From Cytobacillus sp. IB215665 (GTDB lineage: Bacteria > Bacillota > Bacilli > Bacillales > SM2101): a DNA stretch of 64,000 nt. A program made the translations under genes and the position numbers. The notes beneath the pieces are model-generated. The model did no database searches, was not told where the DNA came from, and saw only the letters and a list, made by a program, of their open reading frames with translations. The stretch covers positions 124,001 to 188,000 of the forward strand of contig NZ_JAXBME010000003.1 of assembly GCF_033963835.1 (NCBI RefSeq). The letters are read 5' to 3'. Shown here piece by piece: positions 34,135 to 44,400 of the stretch. How positions within the stretch are numbered: position 1 is the stretch's first letter; each line of letters opens with the position of its first letter.

Positions 34135-34491
34135 TTAAAAGAACTGAGAACCTTGTGGTAATTTAAACCCTAAATATAATACAACTATAAAGCTGATAAT
34201 AAATAATGCCCAAGCAATGTTTGTTGATTTTTCTTTTGAAGAACGAACTAACACCATTTCCATTCCAGCAATAACAAGAATACCTAACGTAGCCTTCACA
34301 TGGTAAAGCGGTGGAATTCCTGCTCCACTCGAATAAAGCATACCGCCAGTTGCGATGATAAGTAAATAGAATAGACGCAAAATCATATGGGAGATTTTTG
34401 CCCCTTTATTACTTCCCTTTTTGTACATTGAAAATGCAACGAAGAATAGAATAAGAGCTACAATCCAAGAGGTAAGATGTGCATGTATCAT
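34135..34491 (-). CDS. yisL: YisL-family membrane protein (DUF1516)
   Basis: A 118-aa protein with four predicted transmembrane helices (about 8-22, 36-55, 64-82, 90-108). Conserved features are the N-terminal HAHLTSW, the central ISHMILRLFYLLIIATGG and YHVKATLGILVI. ATG at 34491 follows AGGAAGGAATT. It lies divergently from the yisI-like gene next to gerP, as in the B. subtilis yisL-yisI-gerP region. Function unknown. Confidence 0.9.
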   Translation of the reverse strand: MIHAHLTSWIVALILFFVAFSMYKKGSNKGAKISHMILRLFYLLIIATGGMLYSSGAGIPPLYHVKATLGILVIAGMEMVLVRSSKEKSTNIAWALFIISFIVVLYLGFKLPQGSQFF

Positions 34492-34555
34492 TTTAATTCC
34501 TTCCTTTCTTTTTTCATCTTAGTTTGTAATAGTTTTTAGACCTCGAATCTTTCTA

Positions 34556-34610
34556 TCAGGTAGCGTATAGTCTCTTACCTGACACAGCGATGTTCAAGTA
34601 TACTTGAACA
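34556..34610. promoter_or_regulatory. Hairpin plus perfect 20-bp palindrome upstream of yisL
   Basis: TCAGGTA / TACCTGA hairpin (34556-34582) and TGTTCAAGTATACTTGAACA (34591-34610), a perfect palindrome. They lie 65-120 bp upstream of yisL and about 250 bp upstream of the yisI-like gene. The palindrome looks like the operator of a dimeric repressor; the regulator is unknown. Confidence 0.6.
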
Positions 34611-34854
34611 AGCTCACTCCTTCAACATCATAGCATATTTTCGACCAAAATTCTAAAATAATGAATGAAGAAAATTACATGAAGTGTTATGAAAAGTAAG
34701 ATTTTACATTATTTCCTTGTTCATCATATGTAGAATATTGCATTATTTTGTAAAAACAAATCTTCTTTTAGCGAACGCATTCCATTTCATGTAAAATCAT
34801 GTATAATATACACATACTTAAGTCCTATCAATAAAATAAGATGGTGTGGGATAA

Positions 34855-35007
34855 ATGATTCAGCTCATAATTGAAGAAAAAAGACAACAAATGATTGATC
34901 TTGCAGCAACATTTGGTTATACAGCAGATGAAACAGTAAAATGTAGTCAGGAATTAGATGATTTATTGAACGTAGAACAAGAAATACTAGATTCAGCTGA
35001 TTTTTAA
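34855..35007 (+). CDS. yisI: Spo0E-like aspartyl-phosphate phosphatase (YisI-like)
   Basis: A 50-aa protein with the Spo0E family signature SQELDDLLN (residues 31-39) in a two-helix hairpin preceded by IIEEKRQQMIDLAATFG. Such proteins dephosphorylate Spo0A-P and delay sporulation. It is too short for usual ORF cut-offs. ATG at 34855 has a GGTGTGGGA box upstream. It sits between yisL and gerPA exactly where B. subtilis has yisI, and a terminator hairpin follows at once. Confidence 0.9.
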   Translation: MIQLIIEEKRQQMIDLAATFGYTADETVKCSQELDDLLNVEQEILDSADF

Positions 35008-35031
35008 CTTGGCATATGCCAAGTTTTTTTT
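35007..35031 (+). terminator. Terminator of the Spo0E-like gene
   Basis: Palindromic stem ACTTGGCA / TGCCAAGT followed by TTTTTTT. Confidence 0.88.
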
Positions 35032-35062
35032 ACTTTCAAAACAAGATTATTAATTCTCCTTC

Positions 35063-35090
35063 ACAATAAATTAGGGTCACTCATACTATG
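35063..35090 (+). promoter_or_regulatory. Possible mother-cell (SigK-type) promoter of gerPA
   Basis: AC at 35063-35064 and CATACTATG at 35082-35090 with 17 bp between; the SigK consensus is AC-N16/17-CATAnnnTA, so there is one mismatch. The inferred start lies just before the gerPA ribosome binding site. gerP is known to be expressed late in the mother cell in Bacillus. Confidence 0.4.
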
Positions 35091-35120
35091 CCTATAACAG
35101 ATTGTAAAAGGGTGTTTTTT

Positions 35121-35342
35121 ATGCCTGCTATAGTTGGTGTTGTAAATGTAACTGACATTGGGTCGAGTGCAGTTTTTCATATAGGTGACGTTTATTCAAT
35201 TTCACCTATAAGCACAGCGAAAACCTTTGCTGGAGCAGGTTCATTTAATACAGGCGATTATTTATATATTAACAACACACAAAGTGTAACTAATACGTAT
35301 GATGCTGATGTAATTGATCAACCACTAGCTGCAAATCTGTAG
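35121..35342 (+). CDS. gerPA: Spore germination protein GerPA
   Basis: A 73-aa GerPA/GerPF-type protein (MPAIVGVVNVTDIGSSAVFH ... GAGSFNTGDYLYINNTQSVTNT, ending DQPLAANL). The gerP products are coat-associated and let germinants reach their receptors through the spore coat. ATG at 35121 has AAAGGGTG upstream; an ATG at 35088 has none. First of six gerP genes in the standard order A-F. Confidence 0.9.
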   Translation: MPAIVGVVNVTDIGSSAVFHIGDVYSISPISTAKTFAGAGSFNTGDYLYINNTQSVTNTYDADVIDQPLAANL

Positions 35343-35413
35343 AAATTGAATCTGAATGAATTCTCAAAAAGGTCGAGTTTTCGAAAAATGGTTAAGATCT
35401 TAAGGGTTTACAA

Positions 35414-35440
35414 ATCAGGTGGGGTTGAGTCTCACCTGAT
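35414..35440. terminator. Hairpin between gerPA and gerPB
   Basis: Stem ATCAGGTG / CACCTGAT with an 11-base loop, no T-run. It may attenuate or process the transcript. The same arm occurs in the hairpin at 19869. Confidence 0.4.
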
Positions 35441-35509
35441 TGCTCGTTGTATAGCTTAAAAAGTATATTTGCTAAATTTGTTCTACGAAAGAGAGGAGGT
35501 GTGGGAATT

Positions 35510-35722
35510 TTGAACTTTTATATTAACCAAAGTATTATTATTCACCAACTAAGAGTTGATGGAGTTTCAAACTCCTCTGTGTTACAAATAGGAAGTGCTG
35601 GAAGTATTAATGCATTATCAAATTTGTATAATACAGGAGCATATACAGAACCCGCCCCCGAAGCTCAACAACCTACAGGTTTTCCAGGCACAGGTCAACT
35701 TGTACCATTACAGGGACCATAA
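35510..35722 (+). CDS. gerPB: Spore germination protein GerPB
   Basis: A 70-aa protein beginning (TTG) MNFYINQSIIIHQLRVDGVS with SSVLQIGSAGSI, the GerPB signature, and a proline-rich tail ending LVPLQGP. TTG at 35510 is chosen because AGGAGG is ten bases upstream; the open frame upstream to 35447 is unsupported. It is separated from gerPC by 392 bp, unlike the compact operon of B. subtilis. Confidence 0.88.
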   Translation: MNFYINQSIIIHQLRVDGVSNSSVLQIGSAGSINALSNLYNTGAYTEPAPEAQQPTGFPGTGQLVPLQGP

Positions 35723-35942
35723 AAAATTCTTTAATTCAAAATGGGCTAATCACCTATTTTTTTTTTTCACATATGATAAATAACAAAGTGCAGACATTGA
35801 ACTCTTACTTTTGAAGATTCTCCTTATCCTTCAGTTGCTTGGTTGAAGTGACCCCAAGGGGATCAATGCTGGAGTATAGATAATTAGAAAAGTGCATGCA
35901 CCTTGTTTTTAGTGCATCCGCATATTTGGAGGTACTTAACAA

Positions 35943-36083
35943 AAAAGGCTGTTTACGCAATGATAGTTGTTATTCGAACTAGAATCTACACGTTGTATTC
36001 ATCGCACCTTTTATTCAATGAAACAGAAAAGTTGCATAAACCGCTTTGACGTAACAATAATAGCAACAGAGTTTAACAAAATC
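35943..36083 (-). repeat. Dispersed intergenic repeat, copy 8, inside the gerP cluster
   Basis: Left end AAAGGCTGTTTACGCAATGA, right end the complement of GATTTTGTTAAACTCTGTTG. It lies between gerPB and gerPC. The rest of 35723-35942 holds a 13-T tract (35758-35770) and a small TGACCCC / GGGGATCA hairpin near 35855. Confidence 0.7.
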
Positions 36084-36114
36084 ATGTGAATACCCTAAAG
36101 AAAGGAAGGTTTGA

Positions 36115-36738
36115 ATGTATTTTCAAGATGAATTCTACCAGTATATGCGCCAACTTCATTCATTTGTGGAATCTCAAAATGAAAAGATTAAACAAATGGA
36201 GTCAACCATAGATCAATTGCAAAATGAAGTGGAAGAGCTAAAAAACGAAAAACACACGACGATTGATAAGATTGAATACAAATTTGATCAATTAAAGGTT
36301 GAAACTCTTTCGGGAACATTAAATATTGGCTTAAACCCACAAGATACTAATGCAATTGAAGATTTTGCAGTAACTCAAGATCAATTCCAAGTTCCACCAA
36401 TCGAACAACTTCCTGAAGGTTTTTCACAACAAGTATTTAATGATGTACATTCGTTTTTAGATCGGAATAGCGTTGACTTAATTAAAAAGATTGAAAAACA
36501 GCAAGATTTTGCTCTTGACGACTCATATCGACAATTCATGATTGAAGATGTAAAGAAACAAATTAACCCTCGGATAAATTATTACATCAATAAACTTACA
36601 CCTGCCGATATACAAAATCCAGCCCAAGCAAAAAGAAGTATGGAAAGGATCGTTTCATATGTTAAAAAAGATATAGAAAACTCATTTCTCGCTTTCATTC
36701 AACATTTTCCAAGAAACATAGGAGGAGAAGATAAATGA
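36115..36738 (+). CDS. gerPC: Spore germination protein GerPC
   Basis: A 207-aa protein with an N-terminal coiled coil (about 10-50; FVESQNEKIKQMESTIDQLQ...), a middle strand-rich part (KVETLSGTLNIGLNP) and an amphipathic C-terminal half. This is the normal GerPC architecture and length. ATG at 36115 follows AAAGGAAGG. It overlaps gerPD by ATGA. Confidence 0.9.
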   Translation: MYFQDEFYQYMRQLHSFVESQNEKIKQMESTIDQLQNEVEELKNEKHTTIDKIEYKFDQLKVETLSGTLNIGLNPQDTNAIEDFAVTQDQFQVPPIEQLPEGFSQQVFNDVHSFLDRNSVDLIKKIEKQQDFALDDSYRQFMIEDVKKQINPRINYYINKLTPADIQNPAQAKRSMERIVSYVKKDIENSFLAFIQHFPRNIGGEDK

Positions 36739-36941
36739 ATTTTACTGTAACAAACCGGAATTTATGTGTAGGAGACATTAGAATGATTGGTGTATCTAGT
36801 TCTTCAGTTTTTTTAGTCGGCGACACACATTCAATAACTTTATCATCTATATTTGATACCCCGCCAGAATCTTTAATAATCGGCGCAGTTGCACCATTTG
36901 TTCCATTTGTTCCTACAGCGCCACCTTCAACTGCACTTTGA
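36735..36941 (+). CDS. gerPD: Spore germination protein GerPD
   Basis: A 68-aa protein (MNFTVTNRNLCVGDIRMIGV SSSSVFLVGD, read with a break here) with the GerPB/PD/PE core pattern of a short strand, I-x-G-V-S-S-S and VGD. The tail is rich in Pro and Ala. Start overlaps the gerPC stop (ATGA) with AGGAGG upstream. Confidence 0.88.
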   Translation: MNFTVTNRNLCVGDIRMIGVSSSSVFLVGDTHSITLSSIFDTPPESLIIGAVAPFVPFVPTAPPSTAL

Positions 36942-36951
36942 GGATAACACG

Positions 36952-37329
36952 ATGCTACGGAGAGTATCTGTTGTTAACAAAATAAGAATTGTTGATGTGT
37001 CATTAAGCTCGGTCTTTCATATTGGTGATTCGGTATCCTTTACGCCGCTTGCTAGAGTTTTTGCAGTTAGGAGAGAATATCCGCTATTTTTTTCAAATGA
37101 AGGTAATTTCGAAGATGAAATTTACTCACAGGTTATCCCTAAACCACCAGACAGAGAGCCTGTTTCTGTTGCTTTTCACAACGAAAATCCAACGATACAT
37201 GTACGTAACATTAGAATCATCGGGATAGCCGCTTCATCTTTAGTTCAAATAGGTTCGATCGATGAAATTGATGCTGTTGATCGTGTGAAGAACATTCGAC
37301 AATTGGAAAGTAATGAAGAGAATCAATGA
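36952..37329 (+). CDS. gerPE: Spore germination protein GerPE
   Basis: A 125-aa protein with two copies of the gerP-type core: RIVDVSLSSVFHIGDS near residues 10-25 and RIIGIAASSLVQIGSI near 87-102, the GerPE pattern. ATG at 36952 is preceded by GAGGA and starts 10 bp after gerPD; a longer frame from 36889 overlaps gerPD and is rejected. Confidence 0.88.
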   Translation: MLRRVSVVNKIRIVDVSLSSVFHIGDSVSFTPLARVFAVRREYPLFFSNEGNFEDEIYSQVIPKPPDREPVSVAFHNENPTIHVRNIRIIGIAASSLVQIGSIDEIDAVDRVKNIRQLESNEENQ

Positions 37330-37464
37330 ACATTTATAAACGAAGTGCATAACATAAATATTGAAATGACAAGTTATACATTCACACATAAATAAGATAA
37401 GGAATATATACTACTCATTCAACATGTTGAACTAATATGGATACTCTAATAAAGGGTGTAGTCT

Positions 37465-37683
37465 ATGCCTTCAATCGTTGGACCCGTTAATATTAACACT
37501 GTCTCTGGCGGAGTGATAAACTTTGGAGATTCCTTTTATATATCGCCGAAAACACAGGAAAAATCTTATACTGGTTCAGGTTCTTCTGTTTCAGGTAACT
37601 TCTTCATTGTAACAAACGGAATTAGCTTTACAAATACTGGTGATCCAGATTTAGTAGATCAGCCGCAAACAGCAAATGCATAG
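37465..37683 (+). CDS. gerPF: Spore germination protein GerPF
   Basis: A 72-aa paralogue of GerPA (MPSIVGPVNINTVSGGVINF GDSFYISPK, read with a break), ending DQPQTANA. ATG at 37465 has AAAGGGTG upstream. A 135-bp gap after gerPE contains the palindrome TTCAACATGTTGAA (37418-37431), so it may have its own promoter. A terminator follows directly. Confidence 0.9.
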   Translation: MPSIVGPVNINTVSGGVINFGDSFYISPKTQEKSYTGSGSSVSGNFFIVTNGISFTNTGDPDLVDQPQTANA

Positions 37684-37722
37684 CAACTCTTACGGAATTC
37701 CTAGGAAGAGTTGCTATGTATT
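37682..37722. terminator. Terminator between convergent gerPF and addA
   Basis: Stem AGCAACTCTT / AAGAGTTGCT with a 14-base loop, then ATGTATTTTTAC. Confidence 0.8.
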
Positions 37723-37723
37723 T

Positions 37724-40700
37724 TTACATGCGTAATAAGTGTGACCCATCAAAGAAAAATAAGTAGCATTCATCTATTTTTCGTTGCCATATCTGTTCAA
37801 GCGCATGTCGGTACAAATCTATTTGAGTGCGATAACGCTTAGTTAATATTGGTTCAGCTTCTTCAAATCCATTTGTAAAACGACCGGAAATTGTATCTGT
37901 TTTATAATCTAGTAATACTACTCCTTGATCATCTTCAAATACACAATCAATCATTCCTTGAACAAGAACAGTCTCTTCATCTTGTATTTGCCATTTTGGA
38001 TAAGCTTCCTTCGCTGGCAACGCAAGACTAAATGGTAACTCTCTCTTCACCATCGTAGCATTAACTAGACGGCCTCCCAACTCAGTTTGAAAAAAGTCAT
38101 GGATTTGTTCTATAGAAATGACTGTTGACTGTTCTTCTGTGATGATCTCTTGAAGAACCATTTTAGCAAGCTGGTCTGACAACCCTACAATCGTTATAGG
38201 CTCATATAGCTTGATTTGCTGCATGAACAGATGCATCGCTGTTCCTCTCTCAGCAGGAGAAATCGATTTTTCTTGTAAAAATAATGGACGTTCAGCAATA
38301 GGTAACTGTTTTTGTGCCAACAAAGATGTATGACTAAACTCATCTATTGATTCACGCATACGCTTTATTTCTGATACTGCCTGCTTAGATCGATATTTTG
38401 TAGCATCACCGTTTGGATAATCCCATGTTAAACGGTTAATCATTTGCTCCTGATATGAACTACCTAAATCTATTGATTGTCCGTTGCGAATTGCTGATAA
38501 AATTTGTTCATCTTCTATAGGATTGTTCCAATCTTGTTCTAAAAACTCAGTTGATCGTTTAATCTCTATCCGAAACTTTGCAGGATAGTTAGTTAATTCT
38601 TCGGGCAACTTATCGATGTTTTCGTCGTTTCGCAAAGCTACATTATGTCGGTGACGTATCAGTGTTGGTCCAATCCAATCTAAATATGATTTTGCATATA
38701 CTCTATCATAATCTGAAAGTAACCATTCTTGATTTAACAGTTGGCCTTGCCATTCATTAATCACCTTTGAGGCTTGTTTCACAGTACCGACCAAGAATAA
38801 CTTTTCCTTGGCTCGTGTTAACGCGACATATAAAACTCTCATTTCTTCAGCAATTAGTTCCATTTTCATTTTCATTTTTAATGTTAATTGCGGAAGTGTC
38901 GGATAGCTAATCCTAAGCGATGGATTAATATATTTAGAAGCAAACCCCAAATTTTTATCTAACAAATACGATTTGTTTAAATCTTGTCTATTAAATTGTC
39001 GTGACAAGCCACTTACAAAAACAATTGGAAACTCCAAGCCTTTACTACTGTGAATGGTCATTAAACGAACAACATCCTCTTGTTCCCCAATAGCTCTTGC
39101 CGTACCGAGGTCGTCTCCACGGTCTTGCATACGATCAATAAATCGTAAAAATCGGAACAAGCCTCGAAAAGACGTTGCTTCATATTGCCTTGCCCTATCG
39201 TACAATGCCCGCAAATTTGCTTGACGTTGTTTTCCACCAGGTAAACCACCTACATAATCATAATACTGTGTTTCTCTATATATTTTCCAAATAAGCTCAG
39301 AGAGGGACCCATTTCTCGCTTTCATGCGCCATGTTTGAAGACCTTCATAAAAATTACTTATCTTCTCATATAACTCTTTTTCATGTTCTTCAGGTGCACC
39401 CTTCAAAAAGCTTGTTAGTGCTTCATAATAAGTACCTTTCTTCTTTTTCAAGCGAATATTTGCAAGTTCCTCCCCATTCAGTTGAACGATAGGTGAACGA
39501 AGGACAGATGCGAGTGGAATATCTTGCAAAGGATTGTCTATCACTTTAAGCAAGGATAGCATAATTGCAACTTCTGTCGCTTCGAAATAACCTGTTGATA
39601 AATTCGCATATATTGGAATGCCTTGTTGCTTAAACTCTTCCATGATTTGGGGCGCCCATGTCATTGAACGAAGCAAAATAACGATATCTCTGTATGCAAC
39701 ACGACGGTTCATTTTTGTCTTGCGATCAAATACCTCAAATGGCTCATTAATAAGTTCTTTAATTTTACTAGCCATAAAACGTGCTTCTAATTGGGCTGTC
39801 TCTAGCTCAATCGGATCAAAAGAATGAACTCCTTCTTCTTTGGCGCTAAGATGTGCTGGTGGTTCCACATCGTCTAGATCTTTCTCGATTAATGTAAATT
39901 CTGTTTCCATTTTATCATTTGGTGGATAGTCAAGCGCACCTAGCTTTAATTCCGCATCACTGTTATAATCAATTTCACCAACAGATTCATTCATCAATTG
40001 CTTAAATATATAATTTGTAGCATTTAATACTTCGGAACGACTTCGGAAATTTTTCGCTAAATCGATTCGTAGCCCACTTTCTTTTCCTACCGTACTGAAC
40101 TGTTTGTATTTACTTAAAAATAGTAACGGTTCCGCAAGACGGAAGCGATAAATGGATTGCTTCACATCACCTACCATAAACAAGTTACCGACATGTTCTT
40201 CATTTGTTGTAACAAATTGAATAATTGATTCTTGAACCATGTTAGTATCTTGGTATTCATCCACTAAAACTTCTTGAAATTGCTCACGATAGTCGAGAGC
40301 AGCTTCAGATGGTATGAATTCTTCAACAGCGGTGTTTGTTTTGCGTAAAATTTGCAAACAATAATGTTCTAAATCTGCAAAATCTACAAGACCTTTTCCT
40401 TGTTTGACTCTCTCAAATCTTATTGCAAATTCCTTAACTAAAGTTACGAGCGTTTTTACCGTAGGCTCCATTTCATGTATATCATTTAATAACAATTCTT
40501 GCTTACGCCTAAACAATTCATCATGAAGTTTTTCAATGATATCTCTAGCTTTCTTTCGAAGCTTTGTCACTTTTTCTATGAGTATGTCATCAAACTGATC
40601 ACCACGACAAACTTTAGCTCGAGAAAACGATAAACCTTGCATTTCTTCATATAGTTCATTCCACGAACGATTCTTAGCACTATTAATGCGACTAAGCTGC

Positions 40701-41497
40701 TCTAAGTCATCTTCAATATTTGTTGCTCGAGGTGCAGGCCCTGACGGTTGTTTTGTAATTGTTAACGCTTGTTCAAGCAAACCTCTTGCTCCTTCAAGCT
40801 GAATATTAATATCTGCTAATAAATAGTTATAGTATGGCAAGTCTTCGATAGAGGTATTTTCGGGAATTTCGTACATTTTAATGACTGAGTTTAGCCAATC
40901 ATTAGGTGACGGATGTGACCGAGAAAAATCATACATTTTTTTTATTAATACTTGCACATCAGCATCATTTCGATCATTTGAATAACAATCGACTAATTGA
41001 AAAAATTGGTCATTGTTTTCCATCCCGTAATACTCTTCAAACATATCCTCAATAACTTCTTCTCTTATGAGCTCTCCTTCCACTTCATCAGCAATGCGAA
41101 AGCTTGGGTCAATATCAATTAAGTAATAGTATTTACGAATCACTTCTAAACAAAATGAGTGTAATGTTGATATAGATGCACGATTTAACAAACTTAGTTG
41201 TTTTCGTAAGTGGAGTGAACTAGGATCTTCCTTAATCGCCTGCTCAATAGCTTCACCAACCCTACTACGCATCTCAGCGGCTGACGCATTGGTGAATGTA
41301 ACAACGAGTAATCGATCAACATCAATCGGGTCTTCAATAGAAGTGATTTTTTTTATGATCCTCTCAACTAATACTGCTGTTTTCCCAGATCCCGCTGCCG
41401 CAGCAACCAATGTACTTTGCCCTTTCGCAACAATTGCATGCCATTGCTCATCTGTCCATTGACTTCCAGTTGGTTTTGGAGGGAGATGACTATTCAT
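37724..41497 (-). CDS. addA: ATP-dependent helicase/nuclease subunit A (AddA)
   Basis: A 1257-aa UvrD-type helicase with a C-terminal PD-(D/E)XK nuclease, one half of the AddAB double-strand-break resection enzyme. Walker A AAAGSGKT lies near residues 33-40; further helicase motifs are VLVDEYQDTN, VGDVKQSIYRFR, LAKNFRSR and VRLMTIHSSKGLEFPIVFV; the nuclease core LLDYKTDT is near the C-terminus. ATG at 41497 is used because AGGAGG is nine bases upstream; ATG 41506 overlaps that box. The start overlaps the addB stop by 8 bp. In B. subtilis addAB also neighbours gerP; sbcDC, present there, is absent here. Confidence 0.97.
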   Translation of the reverse strand: MNSHLPPKPTGSQWTDEQWHAIVAKGQSTLVAAAAGSGKTAVLVERIIKKITSIEDPIDVDRLLVVTFTNASAAEMRSRVGEAIEQAIKEDPSSLHLRKQLSLLNRASISTLHSFCLEVIRKYYYLIDIDPSFRIADEVEGELIREEVIEDMFEEYYGMENNDQFFQLVDCYSNDRNDADVQVLIKKMYDFSRSHPSPNDWLNSVIKMYEIPENTSIEDLPYYNYLLADINIQLEGARGLLEQALTITKQPSGPAPRATNIEDDLEQLSRINSAKNRSWNELYEEMQGLSFSRAKVCRGDQFDDILIEKVTKLRKKARDIIEKLHDELFRRKQELLLNDIHEMEPTVKTLVTLVKEFAIRFERVKQGKGLVDFADLEHYCLQILRKTNTAVEEFIPSEAALDYREQFQEVLVDEYQDTNMVQESIIQFVTTNEEHVGNLFMVGDVKQSIYRFRLAEPLLFLSKYKQFSTVGKESGLRIDLAKNFRSRSEVLNATNYIFKQLMNESVGEIDYNSDAELKLGALDYPPNDKMETEFTLIEKDLDDVEPPAHLSAKEEGVHSFDPIELETAQLEARFMASKIKELINEPFEVFDRKTKMNRRVAYRDIVILLRSMTWAPQIMEEFKQQGIPIYANLSTGYFEATEVAIMLSLLKVIDNPLQDIPLASVLRSPIVQLNGEELANIRLKKKKGTYYEALTSFLKGAPEEHEKELYEKISNFYEGLQTWRMKARNGSLSELIWKIYRETQYYDYVGGLPGGKQRQANLRALYDRARQYEATSFRGLFRFLRFIDRMQDRGDDLGTARAIGEQEDVVRLMTIHSSKGLEFPIVFVSGLSRQFNRQDLNKSYLLDKNLGFASKYINPSLRISYPTLPQLTLKMKMKMELIAEEMRVLYVALTRAKEKLFLVGTVKQASKVINEWQGQLLNQEWLLSDYDRVYAKSYLDWIGPTLIRHRHNVALRNDENIDKLPEELTNYPAKFRIEIKRSTEFLEQDWNNPIEDEQILSAIRNGQSIDLGSSYQEQMINRLTWDYPNGDATKYRSKQAVSEIKRMRESIDEFSHTSLLAQKQLPIAERPLFLQEKSISPAERGTAMHLFMQQIKLYEPITIVGLSDQLAKMVLQEIITEEQSTVISIEQIHDFFQTELGGRLVNATMVKRELPFSLALPAKEAYPKWQIQDEETVLVQGMIDCVFEDDQGVVLLDYKTDTISGRFTNGFEEAEPILTKRYRTQIDLYRHALEQIWQRKIDECYLFFFDGSHLLRM

Positions 41498-44400
41498 TCT
41501 CTTCAACCTCCTTACTAATTTTTTCTAAAATACGATGATCTTTTTCATCTGATAATATTCGATATTGATTATCCTTAAATGACTCATCAAACTGACAGAA
41601 CGGTTTATAAGAACAAAATGTACAAGGGGTTTTCTCCTTTAACTTATAAGGCGAAATTGATACATCACCGTCCATAATATGGGTTCCTATATCAGTAAAT
41701 ATGTTTTTCACATGTTTACGTAAGTTTGAGAACTCCTCTGCTGAAGCTATCGATGAACCAGCATAGAAGCCACCACCCCTTTTAATACCAGCACTTACAA
41801 TATCGGAACGACCGACTTCTAGCGATTGATCCATTAAACGTATGGACTCTTCATCCCCTAGAAGCAAGCCCTTCATTTTAAATTGTTTCAATAACTCTTT
41901 CTCAATATCATTAGCAGCTAGCTTACCTTTTGTTTGAAGCATTGGATTATGCACATGAAAGTAGAGAACACCAGCCGGGTTCGCCTGCTGACCTATCCAC
42001 TTTGTTGAATGGGTAATAACAATATCTAAATATGTGAGCATTTGTAGAGCTAAACCATAATAAACTTCAGCTAAATTTAACTCTTTTGCACTGGATTTAT
42101 AATCAACTATTCGGAGTAATACTCCTTGTGAGCCAACCGCTTTATCAACACGGTCAATCCTTCCGACTAATTCCATTTTTGTTTCATTCGGTAACTGAAA
42201 TGTAATAGCAGGCAATTCTTCACCTGCTCCAAATGGTAGCTCTAAGCCAACTGGTGTAAATCCACTTGCTCTTGCGTGCTCACTTAAAACGATCGAAGCA
42301 CGAATGAGCACATGCTGCAATTTACGCTTCACATAATGATGTCGATTCGAACTCAATAAAATTTCATTTTGTAATCGAGGAGCTAGTTTTTCGACAGCTT
42401 CAATAGCTAACAGTTGACATTGTTCTTGTGACAATTCTGACCAATCTACGTGTTGATTTCGAAGCTTATCAGAAATCATTTTTAACGCTGAATGAAATAA
42501 TTGTCCTATATCAGGTGCCTCTAAACGAAATAACTGTCTCTCCTTCAATTTTAAACCGTGTGAGGCAAAGTGCGAAAACGGACAACCTTTGAAGCGTTCC
42601 ATTCGAGATACACTTGCTTTAATTGTGTCACCATAGAGCTTTTTCGTTGTTTCAATCTTTAATGGCTGTTCTTTGTTCTCATAAAAAAGACTTTGAAATA
42701 CTCTATTTCCTCTTGTTTTCCAGTAGGCATCACTAACAATAAAGTTGTATACATCCCACCAAAGTGGTTCTACAGGATATCCTTTCTTCCATGCTTGTAA
42801 TTGAGTAGCAACATGAGATAGCGTGACTGTTGGACTAGTTACAAAAGTTAGCTGCTCTTCAGCAGTTGTTAGCTCACTCGTATCACCCACAAGCACTTTG
42901 TCTTCTAACTCTGGATATAAATCTTTTATTCTATTAATTAAACTGGAAGGGATGAGTGATTTCCCTTCATCATTCGCCAAAGGATAGGAAATATACAAAT
43001 ATTCATTTGGAGATGACAATGCCATATATATTTGAAAAGATTCGTCTAAGAGCTGTTCTCGACCACCAGGAGCTAGCTCTACTCCTATTTCATGGAGCAT
43101 CCCTCTTTCAACCTCTGATAAAACACCCTCATCTGTAGGCTTTAAAGGGATGACACCTTCATTTACCCCAAGAATAAACGACGCTTTAATATTAATATAG
43201 CGAGAACGATCAAAATGTGCGATGAGGACCTGGTCTATCGCTGGTGGCACTAGAGCAAACTGCATACTTTCTAATCCCGTCTCGATAATACTCGTAAATA
43301 CATGTAATGGTAATACTTCTTCCCCTAATACCTCTACATACTGGTCAAGTAAATCTATTACAGCTTTCCAAACCTGACTATGTTCACTACCTTCTACTAA
43401 GTGACCATCAGCTTCAGCTTGATCTCTCATTGCTGTAAGCTTAGCAGGAATGTGAAGCTCTTCTAAAAAGGTATAAATTGCTTCACACATCTCTCGACCA
43501 CATTTCGCTTTGGTAAGTCTTTTTTGCAGGCTATTCAACGATGGTACAATCATATTTCGTAAATCATTTACTCTATTTTCAATTAATACATCTTCATCTG
43601 TCTTCACATATGAATCTAAATCAAGCCCCTGAAAGCGTCGATACTCCCAACGTTTCTTATTCGTCCATTTATCCCCATGAATTCCGTACGCTAACACATA
43701 GTTTTCTAGATAGTCCATTTCTTCACGTAACGTATTGATATTGACATCCTGAGGAAATAATAAATCTGTTTTTACACACCGAAAAACTGCATCATAGCGC
43801 CAATTAGCTGTCACTACCTCTAAGCTCGAGCGAATTAATTCAATCAACGGATGATGGAGCATGGAACGTTTTTGATCAATAAAAAATGGGATTTGGTGAT
43901 CTGTGAATAGCGTATCTATTAAGTCATAATAATCATTTGAATTACGAATGAAGAGCGCTATATCACGATAACGATACCCCTCATCTCTTACGAGTCTAGT
44001 AATTTCTCTAGCGACGCCTTCCACCTCTGCTCGACGATTAACAGCTTGATATAATGTAATATTTGAACGCTGTTGAAATGGTATAGAAGGCCGAGACTCT
44101 AGCGATTGCTCTAGATGCCGTAATGAAGGTTGTAATGCATGTCTCATATTTTCGACCAAGTGAACAGGTGACTCAATGTCGATGGAAGCCTCTTTTGCTA
44201 ATCGAGTAATAGTTTGATATGTCCTCCCAGTCATTCTAAATAGATGTAAATCATGAGGGGGATAGTCATCATATTGTTCATCTGTAGTCAATGTAATAGA
44301 AACCCGCTTGCTTGTTTTCATCATTTGTACTAGGACATCTAGCTCTTGGGGTGTATAGCTATGAAAACCATCCACATAAATATGTGCATTTTGTAAGTAT

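Noticed and set aside
35811-35900. Possible riboswitch or T-box in the gerPB-gerPC gap
   Set aside because: Only a short TGACCCC / GGGGATCA hairpin is visible, with no conserved T-box or aptamer motif.
33223-37683. CRISPR array or prophage signals among the short repeats
   Set aside because: Repeats in the window are either widely dispersed or phased without spacers; no cas, integrase or phage structural genes were seen.
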